Assembly (NCBI GenBank): GCA_030038445.1
Contig: JASHOW010000079.1
Location: 1 to 47,579, forward strand
Direction: 5' to 3'
From: Nitrosopumilaceae archaeon
Lineage (GTDB): Archaea; Thermoproteota; Nitrososphaeria; Nitrososphaerales; Nitrosopumilaceae
Length of the DNA stretch: 47,579 nucleotides
Below the pieces are notes generated by a model that was given only the letters and a program-made list of their open reading frames with translations, was not told the origin of the DNA and did not search any database. Positions 36,254-45,969 of the stretch are shown one piece after another. The translations under genes and the position numbers were made by a program. Position 1 is the stretch's first letter; every line of letters starts with the position of its first letter.

Positions 36254-38911
36254 ATGGCAGATTTTTCACAAATAGAAAATTCGATCATGGAAGTTAAGAA
36301 GCGCGATGGTCGCGTATCATCTTTCCAGAAGGATAAAATTTCAAACGCAATCTATAAAGCATTAATAGCTTGTGGTAGACCAGATTACGGATTAGCCGAT
36401 AAACTAGCAAATCGTGTTACCGAAAAACTTGTTAACCATGGGTATTCTTCTTCAGAGTCTCCAAGTGTAGAAGATATTCAAGATGTGGTAGAATCAACCC
36501 TAATTGATGAAGGACAGGGAGAGATTGCTAAAGCATACATACTATACAGACATGAACGAAGAAAGGTAAGAGAGGAGAAGACAAAGGTACTAGAGTCCAC
36601 ATCTTTGGATTCCGTTGCCAAGAAGTTTGATCTCAACTGTCTTAGAGTTTTGGCCTCTAGGTATCTACTGAGAAACAACAAAGGACAGATAGTTGAAAGT
36701 CCAAGTGCGATGTTTGAAAGGGTCGCGATACTTGTTGGAATCTCTGATGTACTCAAAGATCCACTTGTCTTTAGCGTAGAAGGAGGATATACGCAAAATA
36801 CAGAAGATGCAGTAAGATACTTGGACAAGTTAGATGATTTTGACTACAAATTCAAAATAGGGAAATATTATCTCAACAAATACCACTTTAGGTCGCTGAT
36901 ACAGCACTACATTGACCTTGCCAAGCGGGGTCAGATGAAGGTTGGCATCAAAGAATTTCTAACCATATTGGCCGCAAACAAACTTGAACAGCATGCGGAA
37001 AGGATCACAGAATACTATGACATGATGGCTTCTCAGGACTATCTACCGAATTCTCCTACCATGATGAATGCAGGAGCAAGACTTGGACAGCTTTCTGCCT
37101 GTTTTGTGCTTGCAATGCCTGACGATATGGAAAAAATAATGAAGTCGTCTTCTGACGCTGCCTTGATATTCAAATCAGGCGGTGGAGTAGGAATCAATTA
37201 TTCTGATTTAAGACCAGAAGGAGACATGGTTGCATCAACATCCGGTGTTGCATCAGGCCCAGTATCTTTCATGAATATAATTAACACTGTCACAGAAGTA
37301 GTCAAGCAGGGAGGCAAGAGAAGGGGAGCAAACATGGGAATCATTGAATCATGGCATCCAGATATTGAAAAGTTCATTACTGCAAAAACAAAGCCAGGCG
37401 TACTAGAGAACTTTAATGTAAGTGTAGGAGTCTGGGAGGACTTTTGGCAAGCACTAGTAGACTCAACAGACGGAAAATATACACTGCGAAGTCCTCTGGA
37501 CAAGTCACCAGTCAGAGATGTAAATGCCCATCACATAATTGATCTGATAGCACTCTCTGCATGGAAGAGTGCAGAACCTGGATTAATCTTCTTTGATGTT
37601 ATTAACAAGTATAATGTATTTGCAAAGGCTCGCGGCTCACCACTACGTGCAACAAACCCATGTGGAGAGCAAAGCCTGTATCCGTATGAATCATGTAATC
37701 TGGGATCTATTAATCTAGCTAACTTTGTAAAGAGAAAGGCAGACGGGCAATACGAGTTTGACTGGCAGAGATATGAAGAAGCAATTAGAAAAACAACCAG
37801 ATTCCTAGACAATATAATTGATGTTAACAATTATCCTATTTCAGAAATAGACAAGGCATCTAAAGACTCTAGAAGAATAGGTCTCGGAGTTATGGGAGTA
37901 GCTGATCTGTTATTCAAGCTAAGAATACCATACAACTCTCAAGAGGGATATGAGTTCCAGGAAAAATTAGCCGAGGCATTAACCTACTATTCCATGGAAG
38001 AAAGTATTGCACTTGCAAAAACACGAGGACCATTCCCTCTATGCTCAAAAACAGAATATCCAGAAGGTAAGATTCCAGTGGCAGGATATTATGAAAAACC
38101 AAAGAACTCTCGTACCTATGACTGGGATGCCCTTATCGCAAAGATCCAAAAGCATGGAATCAGGAACGTCCTTACTACTACAGTAGCACCAACTGGAACT
38201 CTGTCCATGATTGGTGACTGTTCTAACGGAATGGAGCCAATGTTCGCACTTGTCTTTGAGAAACGAGTGACAGTTGGGAGGTTCTTCTATACAAATAAAA
38301 TATTTGAAGCAGTCCTCAAGGAGCATGGGCTGTACAATGACCAGATATTAGAAAAGATTGCAAACAACTATGGTTCGATAAAGGGAATTCCAGAGATTCC
38401 GGAATGGATGCAAAAGATCTTCGTTACAGCAATGGATATTCATTGGGCCGATCACCTCATGGCACAGGCTGTATGGCAGAGATGGATTGGAAATGCCATT
38501 GCAAAGACAATCAACATGCCAAATGATGTCTCATCTGATGATGTAAAAGCTGCATATCTTTTGGCACATGAGCTTGGTCTAAAGGGAATTACTGTATACA
38601 GAGATGGATCACGACATGAACAGGTGCTACACATGACAGGAGACAACGTAGAGAAGACATTCCAAGTTACTCCAAGTGTATATGTGACTGATCACATATC
38701 AAAGAACATCACAAACGCTTATCTAAGAAGCCAAGTGGAAAGAGCTCTTCAGATAAAGATTCCAGAAGCTGGAACTGTGCAATCACAACCAAAGCTTACG
38801 GCAGAACAAATTGAAGAGAGATTGTGTCCTACGTGCAAAAATACACTTGTATTTGCAGAAGGTTGCAATATATGCATTGAATGTGGATATAGCGGATGCA
38901 CTTCTGGATAG
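36254..38911 (+). CDS. nrdJ: Adenosylcobalamin-dependent (class II) ribonucleotide reductase
   Basis: N-terminal ATP-cone (EVKKRDGRVSSFQKDKI), NSPTMMNAG, NPCGEQSLYPYESCNLGSINLA, TVAPTGTLSMIGDCSNGMEP, C-terminal CPTCKNTLVFAEGCNICIECGYSGC. Confidence 0.97.
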   Translation: MADFSQIENSIMEVKKRDGRVSSFQKDKISNAIYKALIACGRPDYGLADKLANRVTEKLVNHGYSSSESPSVEDIQDVVESTLIDEGQGEIAKAYILYRHERRKVREEKTKVLESTSLDSVAKKFDLNCLRVLASRYLLRNNKGQIVESPSAMFERVAILVGISDVLKDPLVFSVEGGYTQNTEDAVRYLDKLDDFDYKFKIGKYYLNKYHFRSLIQHYIDLAKRGQMKVGIKEFLTILAANKLEQHAERITEYYDMMASQDYLPNSPTMMNAGARLGQLSACFVLAMPDDMEKIMKSSSDAALIFKSGGGVGINYSDLRPEGDMVASTSGVASGPVSFMNIINTVTEVVKQGGKRRGANMGIIESWHPDIEKFITAKTKPGVLENFNVSVGVWEDFWQALVDSTDGKYTLRSPLDKSPVRDVNAHHIIDLIALSAWKSAEPGLIFFDVINKYNVFAKARGSPLRATNPCGEQSLYPYESCNLGSINLANFVKRKADGQYEFDWQRYEEAIRKTTRFLDNIIDVNNYPISEIDKASKDSRRIGLGVMGVADLLFKLRIPYNSQEGYEFQEKLAEALTYYSMEESIALAKTRGPFPLCSKTEYPEGKIPVAGYYEKPKNSRTYDWDALIAKIQKHGIRNVLTTTVAPTGTLSMIGDCSNGMEPMFALVFEKRVTVGRFFYTNKIFEAVLKEHGLYNDQILEKIANNYGSIKGIPEIPEWMQKIFVTAMDIHWADHLMAQAVWQRWIGNAIAKTINMPNDVSSDDVKAAYLLAHELGLKGITVYRDGSRHEQVLHMTGDNVEKTFQVTPSVYVTDHISKNITNAYLRSQVERALQIKIPEAGTVQSQPKLTAEQIEERLCPTCKNTLVFAEGCNICIECGYSGCTSG

Positions 38912-38967
38912 ATACAACTTTTTTTAAATCAAAACTCTTTTAGTATCAACCATTACTGAAAATAGCG

Positions 38968-40146
38968 TTGAAGAAAAAAACTAACATTGCCGCAAGTACA
39001 CCAGATAAGGAGAACAGACAAACCACTAGCACCAAATCGAAGAAAAAAATACTTGGTATTGCCATAGGTGCGGCGGCCGCAGCCATCATAATTATATTCT
39101 TTCTTGCTTTACAACCGCAGTCACAACTGCAACCAACATCTCACGTAACGCCAAATCCAAAGCTTGGTCTTGTCATAATGCCTCCAACAGAGAGACCAAC
39201 CTTTGAACAAATACACAACGCATACATTCAAGCCGCATCTACGGGAATAGGTAGAAGCAATGTCTACATGCTATGGCCAGTCATAGAACCACAACAAGGT
39301 ACCTTCAACTGGCAGATCTACGATATTCTTATGGGACTAAACAGGGAACAACATCTTAACGTAACTTTGTACTTTTCTATAATAAACAATGATCAACTCG
39401 GACCATTTCCAAATTGGTTAGGGCAACCAAATTTAGATGAAAACTTGGCAAATCAGACTGCAAGTGCGCTTGATACAATTCTATCAAGATACTATATTGT
39501 GGACTATGTAATCATGGGTGGAGATTTGAACGTCTACTTTAGAGATCATCCAGATGACATCCCAAAATACGTGGACTTTTTCAACTCTGTTTATTCTAAA
39601 CTCAAGGCAAAACATCCTGATGTCAAGTTTGGAAATTGGTTCTCATTAAACGATTTGATAAATAACTACGACGGTAGCATGGTGGCAAAGCTCAACCAAG
39701 GTGATTTTGTTGCATATTCCTACTCGCCAGTTGACTTGACATTTTATCAAGCCAAGAGCCCTGATAGGGAAGTACAGGATCTTCAGAATATGCTGAATTT
39801 CTCAGGTGACAAAAACATTGCATTGATGGAAATTGGATGGAGTACAGACAAGACAGTTAACGGAACAGAAGACAACCAAGTAAAGTTTATGCAAGATGTA
39901 TTTGACTTTTACAGGAAAAACGAGTCTAAATTTGAGTTCATGACATGGTACAGGCAATATGACAGACCGGCTGACACATGTTATAACAGTCTGAACACAA
40001 ACATAAAAAGTGGATTTAACGACCAAATTCTCCTAAATAACACGGCAGCATATCTTTGTGGAACTGGGCTAATCGATGTAAATAACAACACAAAACCTGC
40101 TTGGAACGAGTTTAAGAATCAGATACAAATGAGTCCTAATTCTTAA
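38968..40146 (+). CDS. Membrane-anchored protein resembling a TIM-barrel glycoside hydrolase
   Basis: N-terminal TM; VYMLWPVIEPQQGTFNWQIYDILMGLNREQHLNVTLYFS and ALMEIGWSTD, which resemble clan A glycosidase patterns. Confidence 0.6.
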   Translation: MKKKTNIAASTPDKENRQTTSTKSKKKILGIAIGAAAAAIIIIFFLALQPQSQLQPTSHVTPNPKLGLVIMPPTERPTFEQIHNAYIQAASTGIGRSNVYMLWPVIEPQQGTFNWQIYDILMGLNREQHLNVTLYFSIINNDQLGPFPNWLGQPNLDENLANQTASALDTILSRYYIVDYVIMGGDLNVYFRDHPDDIPKYVDFFNSVYSKLKAKHPDVKFGNWFSLNDLINNYDGSMVAKLNQGDFVAYSYSPVDLTFYQAKSPDREVQDLQNMLNFSGDKNIALMEIGWSTDKTVNGTEDNQVKFMQDVFDFYRKNESKFEFMTWYRQYDRPADTCYNSLNTNIKSGFNDQILLNNTAAYLCGTGLIDVNNNTKPAWNEFKNQIQMSPNS

Positions 40147-40169
40147 CTGTAAAAAAGTGAATTGCTAGT

Positions 40170-41303
40170 TTGAGAAATTTATGTCTGGCAATTGTTGCAC
40201 TACTTTTTACAAATTTTGTTTCAGCATATGCAACGTACGAACCTCCAACCCAACAAGAGCGGAATCTTTTTACTCAATTATTTTCTCAATTTGAGAAGAC
40301 CGATGTCGCTAAAAAAGATGTAACAGATGTAATCCAGACATTTGCAAAACCGTTAATCATAAGTTTTCCATGCAATTCCAACGACACAAATAATTTCATA
40401 ATAGCTGTAATTACCACCAGGCTAGCCAAATTTGATGATACTGCAGTTCATGAAGATCAAGTTATCGGTGGTACTTATACATGGAATTGTCTAGTTACGA
40501 CAGAGGCAGGAAAAGTTACACTTCAATGCAACAATGAGCTACGACTCAACTCAAATCTTCTGTTAAATGGAACAGGTGTGAGCCCACAAGTTCATCAAGT
40601 GGAAAACGACGTTGTTTTATACCATGAATTTCTTCATGGTCAGCTAATGATTGATGCAATAAAGTCGTCCGATAAATGGAGGCATGAAATTTGTAATCAA
40701 ACTCCTCAAGAAACAATAGATTATTCATATGCTGACCCTGATCATAAAATAATCAATCCACTCCAAACCCAATTTGCATCTGAATTGATGAAGGAACAAG
40801 GAGGGGAGTTAATTACCAAGAACATAATGCCTAATCAGACTCAAAATGGTATGTTTGCAATCAAGGCATTTCATATCTCGGATTATCCACAATTTCGAAA
40901 TGGGGGACAAGTTACACTTAGGGCAGTTAACATAGATGGTACTAAATTTGGTTCCTATAACGGCACAGTCTTTTTAGAAGGAAATCTGATCAACCAGACA
41001 CAGCCCGGAATTGCATGGCTTTATGTAATTGACAATCAAACAAATCAAACCACTCAGGCCTTCAATTCGGCGCTGGCAAAAAGGATAGCAGGACTTTGGG
41101 TAAATGATCAAGCAAGTGATACTGATTTTTACAATGCGATACAGCCCTTGACTTTGCAACAAACTATAGCAAATAACGAAAACTCTACTGTAATTCCCTA
41201 TTGGGTAAGAAACACCGCAAGCTGGTGGTTTGAAGGAAAGATAGATGATACAACTTTTGAGAGTTTCATACAATATCTTGTTTCCAACAAAATAATTCAA
41301 TAA
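40170..41303 (+). CDS. Secreted putative zincin metalloprotease with C-terminal WVKNNAxWW-type domain
   Basis: Signal peptide, HExxH-type motif VVLYHEFLHGQLMIDAI, C-terminal IPYWVRNTASWWFEGKIDDTTFESFIQYLVSNKIIQ. Confidence 0.65.
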   Translation: MRNLCLAIVALLFTNFVSAYATYEPPTQQERNLFTQLFSQFEKTDVAKKDVTDVIQTFAKPLIISFPCNSNDTNNFIIAVITTRLAKFDDTAVHEDQVIGGTYTWNCLVTTEAGKVTLQCNNELRLNSNLLLNGTGVSPQVHQVENDVVLYHEFLHGQLMIDAIKSSDKWRHEICNQTPQETIDYSYADPDHKIINPLQTQFASELMKEQGGELITKNIMPNQTQNGMFAIKAFHISDYPQFRNGGQVTLRAVNIDGTKFGSYNGTVFLEGNLINQTQPGIAWLYVIDNQTNQTTQAFNSALAKRIAGLWVNDQASDTDFYNAIQPLTLQQTIANNENSTVIPYWVRNTASWWFEGKIDDTTFESFIQYLVSNKIIQ

Positions 41304-41314
41304 AGATATAACAA

Positions 41315-41388
41315 TGCGGTCGCCGGGATTTGAACCCGGGTAACGGGCTTGGAAGGCCAGTGTACTAACCAAACTATACTACGACCGC
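41315..41388 (-). tRNA. tRNA-Gly (anticodon TCC)
   Basis: Reverse strand GCGGTCGTAGTATAGTTTGGTTAGTACACTGGCCTTCCAAGCCCGTTACCCGGGTTCAAATCCCGGCGACCGCA: 7-bp acceptor stem, GGTTCAAATCC T-arm, anticodon loop CTTCCAA. Confidence 0.93.
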
Positions 41389-41409
41389 ACCACTCTGCCA
41401 ATCTTATGA

Positions 41410-42078
41410 CTACATAATAATTCTTTTTTCATACTCGTACAGCACACGAGAAATAATTATGTGAGCTTCAAGGGGATTCTTGTCAACTGACATTGTCTTA
41501 TCAAAATATTTCTTGACATTCTCGGAAAACTGTCCCTTTGCAAAACCTCCAACCACGATACACGTGTCTCTGTTTATTTCTGATGCAAGCTGTTGATATG
41601 AAGACGGCACTCCTTTGCTTGAAAGTCCAATCACCTGTTTGGGCTTGATTTCTTTGATAAGATCTCTAAAATTCATATTTTTTATTTTGAGCAAATTTTT
41701 TCCATCCTCCTCAATTTTGTTCTCAGAATAAAGCTTCTCAATGAGGCCTGCAAATCTATGATAGGATTTTGGTAGTCTAACTGACTTGTCAAGTAATATG
41801 ATCTTGTCGTCAATGGTATGTACAAAAACCTCAAGCTCGTTTGCAAAATAGAGGGGTATACTACAGGCCTCAAGAAGACAGAAGTGTATCAAATCCGGCC
41901 TGCCTCTTTTTATCTCATTTTCTATTCCCTTCATTGCGGCAAAATGCCACGATACATCAAGCAAAATCTCGGATGGCTTTTTGTTTAATCTTTTGGCAGA
42001 CGCAAGAACAGAGTTATGACTTTGAAGATCTTTAGGTATTGTCTCTAAAGCCGATTCTGCTATTATCAATGACAGCAA
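41410..42078 (-). CDS. nep1: Nep1/Emg1 rRNA pseudouridine N1-methyltransferase
   Basis: SPOUT-like: GRPDLIHFCLLEACSIPLYFANELEVFVHTIDDKIILLDKSVRLPKSYHRFAGLIEKL. Confidence 0.92.
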   Translation of the reverse strand: MLSLIIAESALETIPKDLQSHNSVLASAKRLNKKPSEILLDVSWHFAAMKGIENEIKRGRPDLIHFCLLEACSIPLYFANELEVFVHTIDDKIILLDKSVRLPKSYHRFAGLIEKLYSENKIEEDGKNLLKIKNMNFRDLIKEIKPKQVIGLSSKGVPSSYQQLASEINRDTCIVVGGFAKGQFSENVKKYFDKTMSVDKNPLEAHIIISRVLYEYEKRIIM

Positions 42079-42113
42079 GATTGTATTTTAAGGGTGGGCA
42101 TTATTTAATTAAC

Positions 42114-42431
42114 ATGAAAGCCAGCCTGCGGGATCTCATACTTGAAAGAATGCAAATCTTGATTCAAAACGCAATATCAAATGCAAGGCTTGAGCCAGCA
42201 CTAGCTGAAAGGCAAGCAAGTCTGGCAAAGAGGCTGAGCACAAAATACCGTGTCAGAATGCCTTATGAGCTTAGGATGAACTTTTGCAAGAAATGCAAGA
42301 AATTCATTGTTCCGGGATTCACATCCAGAATTAGAATAGGCAGATCTGATGTAAAATCAATACGTATAACCTGTAAATTTTGTAACCATACATACAGAAA
42401 AATAATAAAAAAACAAACTTTCAAAGTTTAA
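42114..42431 (+). CDS. rnp4: RNase P protein component 4 (Rpp21/Rpr2 family)
   Basis: ALAERQASLAKRLSTKYRVRMPYELRMNFCKKCKKFIVPG...IRITCKFCNHTYRK. ATG 42114 preferred. Confidence 0.88.
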   Translation: MKASLRDLILERMQILIQNAISNARLEPALAERQASLAKRLSTKYRVRMPYELRMNFCKKCKKFIVPGFTSRIRIGRSDVKSIRITCKFCNHTYRKIIKKQTFKV

Positions 42432-42528
42432 TGAGATGATCTCTATCAAGATTATGGGCTGTTCATATTTCAAAGTAACAAACCCGTAGGACTATGGTTT
42501 ATAAGACGAACTTTGAATTTTGGATTTT

Positions 42529-42981
42529 ATGGCAAAGGCATATGATGTTCCAGCAGATTTGTTGATTACTAGATTATCGGAGATTCTAAAAAGTGAAGAT
42601 ATCACTCCACCTAGTTGGATTCCATTTGTTAAGACAGGTTCGCATGCCGTTAGACCGCCACATCAAAGTGACTGGTACTATACAAGATGCGCTTCACTTT
42701 TGAGAAAAATCTACTTGCACGGTCCTATTGGCGTACAAGACCTGAGAACAATGTATGGAGGTACAAAAGCGGTGGGTTATGGAGGAGCGCACCACAGAGA
42801 TGCTGGTGGCGCAATAATTCGAACTGCAATTCATAACTTGGAAAAACTAGGTTATATTGACAAGGTAGAAGGAAAGGGAAGAACGATCTCTCATGATGGA
42901 ATGAAAAAGATTGATCGCGTATCAACTGAGATACTAAACGAAATGGTTACAAAAAATCCAAATCTAAAGAAATACTCCTAG
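42529..42981 (+). CDS. rps19e: Ribosomal protein eS19 (S19e)
   Basis: DWYYTRCASLLRKIYLHGPIGVQDLRTMYGG...GGAIIRTAIHNLEKLGYIDK. ATG 42529 preferred. Confidence 0.96.
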   Translation: MAKAYDVPADLLITRLSEILKSEDITPPSWIPFVKTGSHAVRPPHQSDWYYTRCASLLRKIYLHGPIGVQDLRTMYGGTKAVGYGGAHHRDAGGAIIRTAIHNLEKLGYIDKVEGKGRTISHDGMKKIDRVSTEILNEMVTKNPNLKKYS

Positions 42982-42990
42982 TGATCTTAC

Positions 42991-43269
42991 ATGAGCAACC
43001 GTGATTCTAGTGACGAGAAAAATCCCACCAACGAAGAGGTCACAGCACTAAAAGATCAAGCCTTGAAAACCCTTCTTGCTCCAGAGGCAAGACTGCGGTT
43101 AAATAACGTACGAATGGTCAAGCCTGAACTTGCCGCCATGGTAGAAAACTATCTTTTGGGTATGGCATCGCAGGGAAGACTGCGCAATCAGATATCGGAC
43201 GATCAGCTAAAGCAGATCCTACTCTCCATACAGCAGCCAAAACGCGATTTTAAGATAAACAGAAGATAG
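42991..43269 (+). CDS. PDCD5/TFAR19-family DNA-binding protein
   Basis: LKTLLAPEARLRLNNVRMVKPELAAMVENYLLGMASQGRLRNQISDDQLKQILLSI. Confidence 0.92.
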   Translation: MSNRDSSDEKNPTNEEVTALKDQALKTLLAPEARLRLNNVRMVKPELAAMVENYLLGMASQGRLRNQISDDQLKQILLSIQQPKRDFKINRR

Positions 43270-43314
43270 GTCCTCTGGGAAAATATATTAGGGGTAAATC
43301 CGTCGAAACCATCT

Positions 43315-44364
43315 ATGAAAGCAGTTGTTTATGAAAAATATGCTCCAAATGACGATTACAAATCAATCTTACAAGTAAAAGAAGTCCCAGACCCAAAGCC
43401 AAAACCAAATGAGGTTGTCTTTAAGGTAAAGGCAGCAGCATTAAACTACAATGATATCTGGGGAATGCGTGGGCAGCCAGTGGCGGTTCCATTGCCACAC
43501 ATTTCTGGATCTGATGCTGCGGGAGAAGTAATATCAGTTGGCGAGGATGTTACAGGTTTCAAAGTTGGTGACAGAGTTGTTTCCCATTCAAACATGTCTT
43601 GCAGGGTATGCCAGGCATGTACTGACGGACGTGAATATGATTGTGTGAAGAGAACCATTTGGGGATTCCAGACTGGTCCTCTATGGGGTGCATTCTCTGA
43701 GATTACTCATCTACCCGAAGTTAACGTGGCAAAGATTCCAGACGGCGTAAGCTTTGATGAAGCGGCAGCTTCCTCAATGACACTACTTACTTCTTGGCAC
43801 ATGCTAGTAGGCAGGGCAAAGATCAGACCTGGACAGCTAGTACTCATCATGGGAGGAGGCTCTGGTGTAGGAAGCTTTGGAATTCAAATTGCAAAACTAT
43901 ACAATTGCACTGTAATCTCTACCGCAAGCGGAGACAAGCTAGACAAACTAAAAGAACTTGGTGCAGATTATGCAATAGACCACAGAAAAGAGGACTGGAG
44001 CAAACAGGTAAGGGAGATAGCAAAACCATACGGTGGAATTGATATCTCATTTGATCACATTGGCCAAACTCACTGGAATGCTCAACTCACGTTGTTAAAG
44101 TATGGCGGAACACTAGTTTCATGTGGAGCAACTACAGGATATGACGCAAAGACTGATCTCAGACACATATTCTTCAAGGGAACAAACATCTTGGGCTCTA
44201 CACAAGGAACCAAGGCAGAATTAGAACAAGGCCTATTCTGGATGGGTAAAAAGAAGATAAAGTCCATAATTGATTCTACGTACAGCTTTGAGAATGCCGC
44301 AGAAGCTCATACAAAGATGTTGACTGGAAAAGGACTATTTGGCAAAATCTTAATGAAGCCCTAG
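43315..44364 (+). CDS. Zinc-type alcohol dehydrogenase/CoA-reductase-like MDR protein
   Basis: ISGSDAAGEVISVGEDVTGFKVGDRV, structural zinc CRVCQACTDGREYDC, GGGSGVGSFGIQIAKLYNCTVI. Confidence 0.9.
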   Translation: MKAVVYEKYAPNDDYKSILQVKEVPDPKPKPNEVVFKVKAAALNYNDIWGMRGQPVAVPLPHISGSDAAGEVISVGEDVTGFKVGDRVVSHSNMSCRVCQACTDGREYDCVKRTIWGFQTGPLWGAFSEITHLPEVNVAKIPDGVSFDEAAASSMTLLTSWHMLVGRAKIRPGQLVLIMGGGSGVGSFGIQIAKLYNCTVISTASGDKLDKLKELGADYAIDHRKEDWSKQVREIAKPYGGIDISFDHIGQTHWNAQLTLLKYGGTLVSCGATTGYDAKTDLRHIFFKGTNILGSTQGTKAELEQGLFWMGKKKIKSIIDSTYSFENAAEAHTKMLTGKGLFGKILMKP

Positions 44365-44377
44365 TTCAACCAATTTT

Positions 44378-45238
44378 ATGTCAAGACTCTTGCGTAGTCT
44401 TTTATTCGTACCAGGCAACAATTTGCGTTTTATAGAAAAGGCAAAGGCACTTTCTGCCGACATTGTTTGTTTTGATCTTGAGGACTCTGTACCGCTTGAA
44501 GAAAAAAAATCTGCAAGAAATCTAATCAAAGACGCATTGGAAAAGTACTCAGACTATCAGGCAGAAATCTATGTCAGAACAAACTCACCTGCATCTGGTC
44601 TGGTTAGCGATGATCTTACTGCAATTGTTCAAAAGGGAATAGGAGGCATTGTAATTCCCAAAGTCAATAATGTAGTAGAAATAAAAAAAATAGAAAAAAC
44701 CTTGGCAGTCTTGGAAAAGAAGCGAAGATTAACGCCAATAGAATTGATGGCATCTATTGAATCAGCCGAAGGTGTGGTAAACTCTTACCTTATAGCATCA
44801 TCAAGCAAACGTATATCGGCCTTGGTATTTGGGGTCTTTGACCTCCTCAATGATCTGGGAGTAGAATATACAAAACAAGCAGAAGGTGCGCAATATTCAA
44901 GAGCCAAGATCCCAATAGATGCCAAAGCGGCAGGAAAATATGCACTAGATGCAATATGGCAGGACCTAAACGATACAACTGGCCTTGAACAGGACTGTAC
45001 TATTGCAAAGAACCTTGGGTATGCAGGAAAGACCATAATTCATCCAAGTCAGATTCAGGCCGTTCACGGAATATTCCACCCAACAAATTACGAAGTAGAG
45101 TGGGCAAAAAAAGTGATCAGTGCATACGAGTCTGCAAAGAAGACAAAGAAAGGGGCAACAAAGGTTGAGGGAAAGATGATAGATGAGGTCCACTTTAAGA
45201 GAGCAAGGGCACTACTTGCATCTGTTGGCACTACATAA
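44378..45238 (+). CDS. HpcH/HpaI aldolase, CitE-like (citrate lyase beta/malyl-CoA lyase family)
   Basis: RSLLFVPGNNLRFIEKAKALSADIVCFDLEDSVPLEEKKSAR, LMASIESAEGVVN, GKTIIHPSQI. Confidence 0.92.
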   Translation: MSRLLRSLLFVPGNNLRFIEKAKALSADIVCFDLEDSVPLEEKKSARNLIKDALEKYSDYQAEIYVRTNSPASGLVSDDLTAIVQKGIGGIVIPKVNNVVEIKKIEKTLAVLEKKRRLTPIELMASIESAEGVVNSYLIASSSKRISALVFGVFDLLNDLGVEYTKQAEGAQYSRAKIPIDAKAAGKYALDAIWQDLNDTTGLEQDCTIAKNLGYAGKTIIHPSQIQAVHGIFHPTNYEVEWAKKVISAYESAKKTKKGATKVEGKMIDEVHFKRARALLASVGTT

Positions 45239-45303
45239 CCTCAAAGCTTTTGCAAGTACATCCGATGAACATAAATCAAGTCCAATTCATAAAACTATGA
45301 CGT

Positions 45304-45900
45304 TTGATGTTTACAGGAATTATTGAAGGATTAGGTAAGATAGAAAAATTTGAAAAGAGCACAAAGACTCGTAGCCAAGCAAGAATGATGATAAGTCTTG
45401 GCAAGCTTGGAAGAGGGTTGAAGATAGGAGATAGTGTCGCAATAAACGGGGTATGTCTTACTGCAATAAACATTACAAAAGATATTGCAGAATTTGAAAT
45501 GGTAGGTGAGACAATAAAGAAAACCAGTCTTGGATCTTTAGAGCGTGGTGATATGGTAAACATAGAACGCAGTCTAAAGATAGGCGATAGATTGGAGGGA
45601 CATTTTGTACTTGGACACATTGATGGTTCAGGTGCCATTTTAAAAATAGACAAACAATCTAATCAAGTACAGCTGTGGATGGATCTTCCAAGAGAACTTG
45701 CAAAGTATGTTGCAAAAAAAGGATCTGTAACAGTTGATGGCATAAGCCTGACAGTTGTTGACAAAATAAAAAACAAGTTCTCAGTTTCAATAATTCCACA
45801 TACCATGAAAGTGACAAACCTTGGACTGAAAAAAGTTGGTGATAAAGTTAATATTGAAACCGACATCCTTGGCAAGTATATTTTATCTGAAAAACAGTGA
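45304..45900 (+). CDS. ribE: Riboflavin synthase, bacterial-type alpha-subunit fold
   Basis: MFTGIIEGLGKIEKFEK, NGVCLTA, GHFVLGHIDGSG, VDGISLTVVD duplicated barrel motifs. Confidence 0.96.
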   Translation: MMFTGIIEGLGKIEKFEKSTKTRSQARMMISLGKLGRGLKIGDSVAINGVCLTAINITKDIAEFEMVGETIKKTSLGSLERGDMVNIERSLKIGDRLEGHFVLGHIDGSGAILKIDKQSNQVQLWMDLPRELAKYVAKKGSVTVDGISLTVVDKIKNKFSVSIIPHTMKVTNLGLKKVGDKVNIETDILGKYILSEKQ

Positions 45901-45901
45901 A

Positions 45902-45937
45902 TTACTACTTTTATGGTAATAACCATTTTTGTAGTAA
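45902..45937. promoter_or_regulatory. Nested inverted repeat upstream of ribB; candidate flavin-pathway operator or RNA hairpin
   Basis: TTACTAC-TTTT-ATGGT-AATA-ACCAT-TTTT-GTAGTAA: perfect 7-bp outer and 5-bp inner arms with equal 4-nt spacers. Confidence 0.6.
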
Positions 45938-45969
45938 GATTTATAATTATAAATTCAAGCTGATCATCT

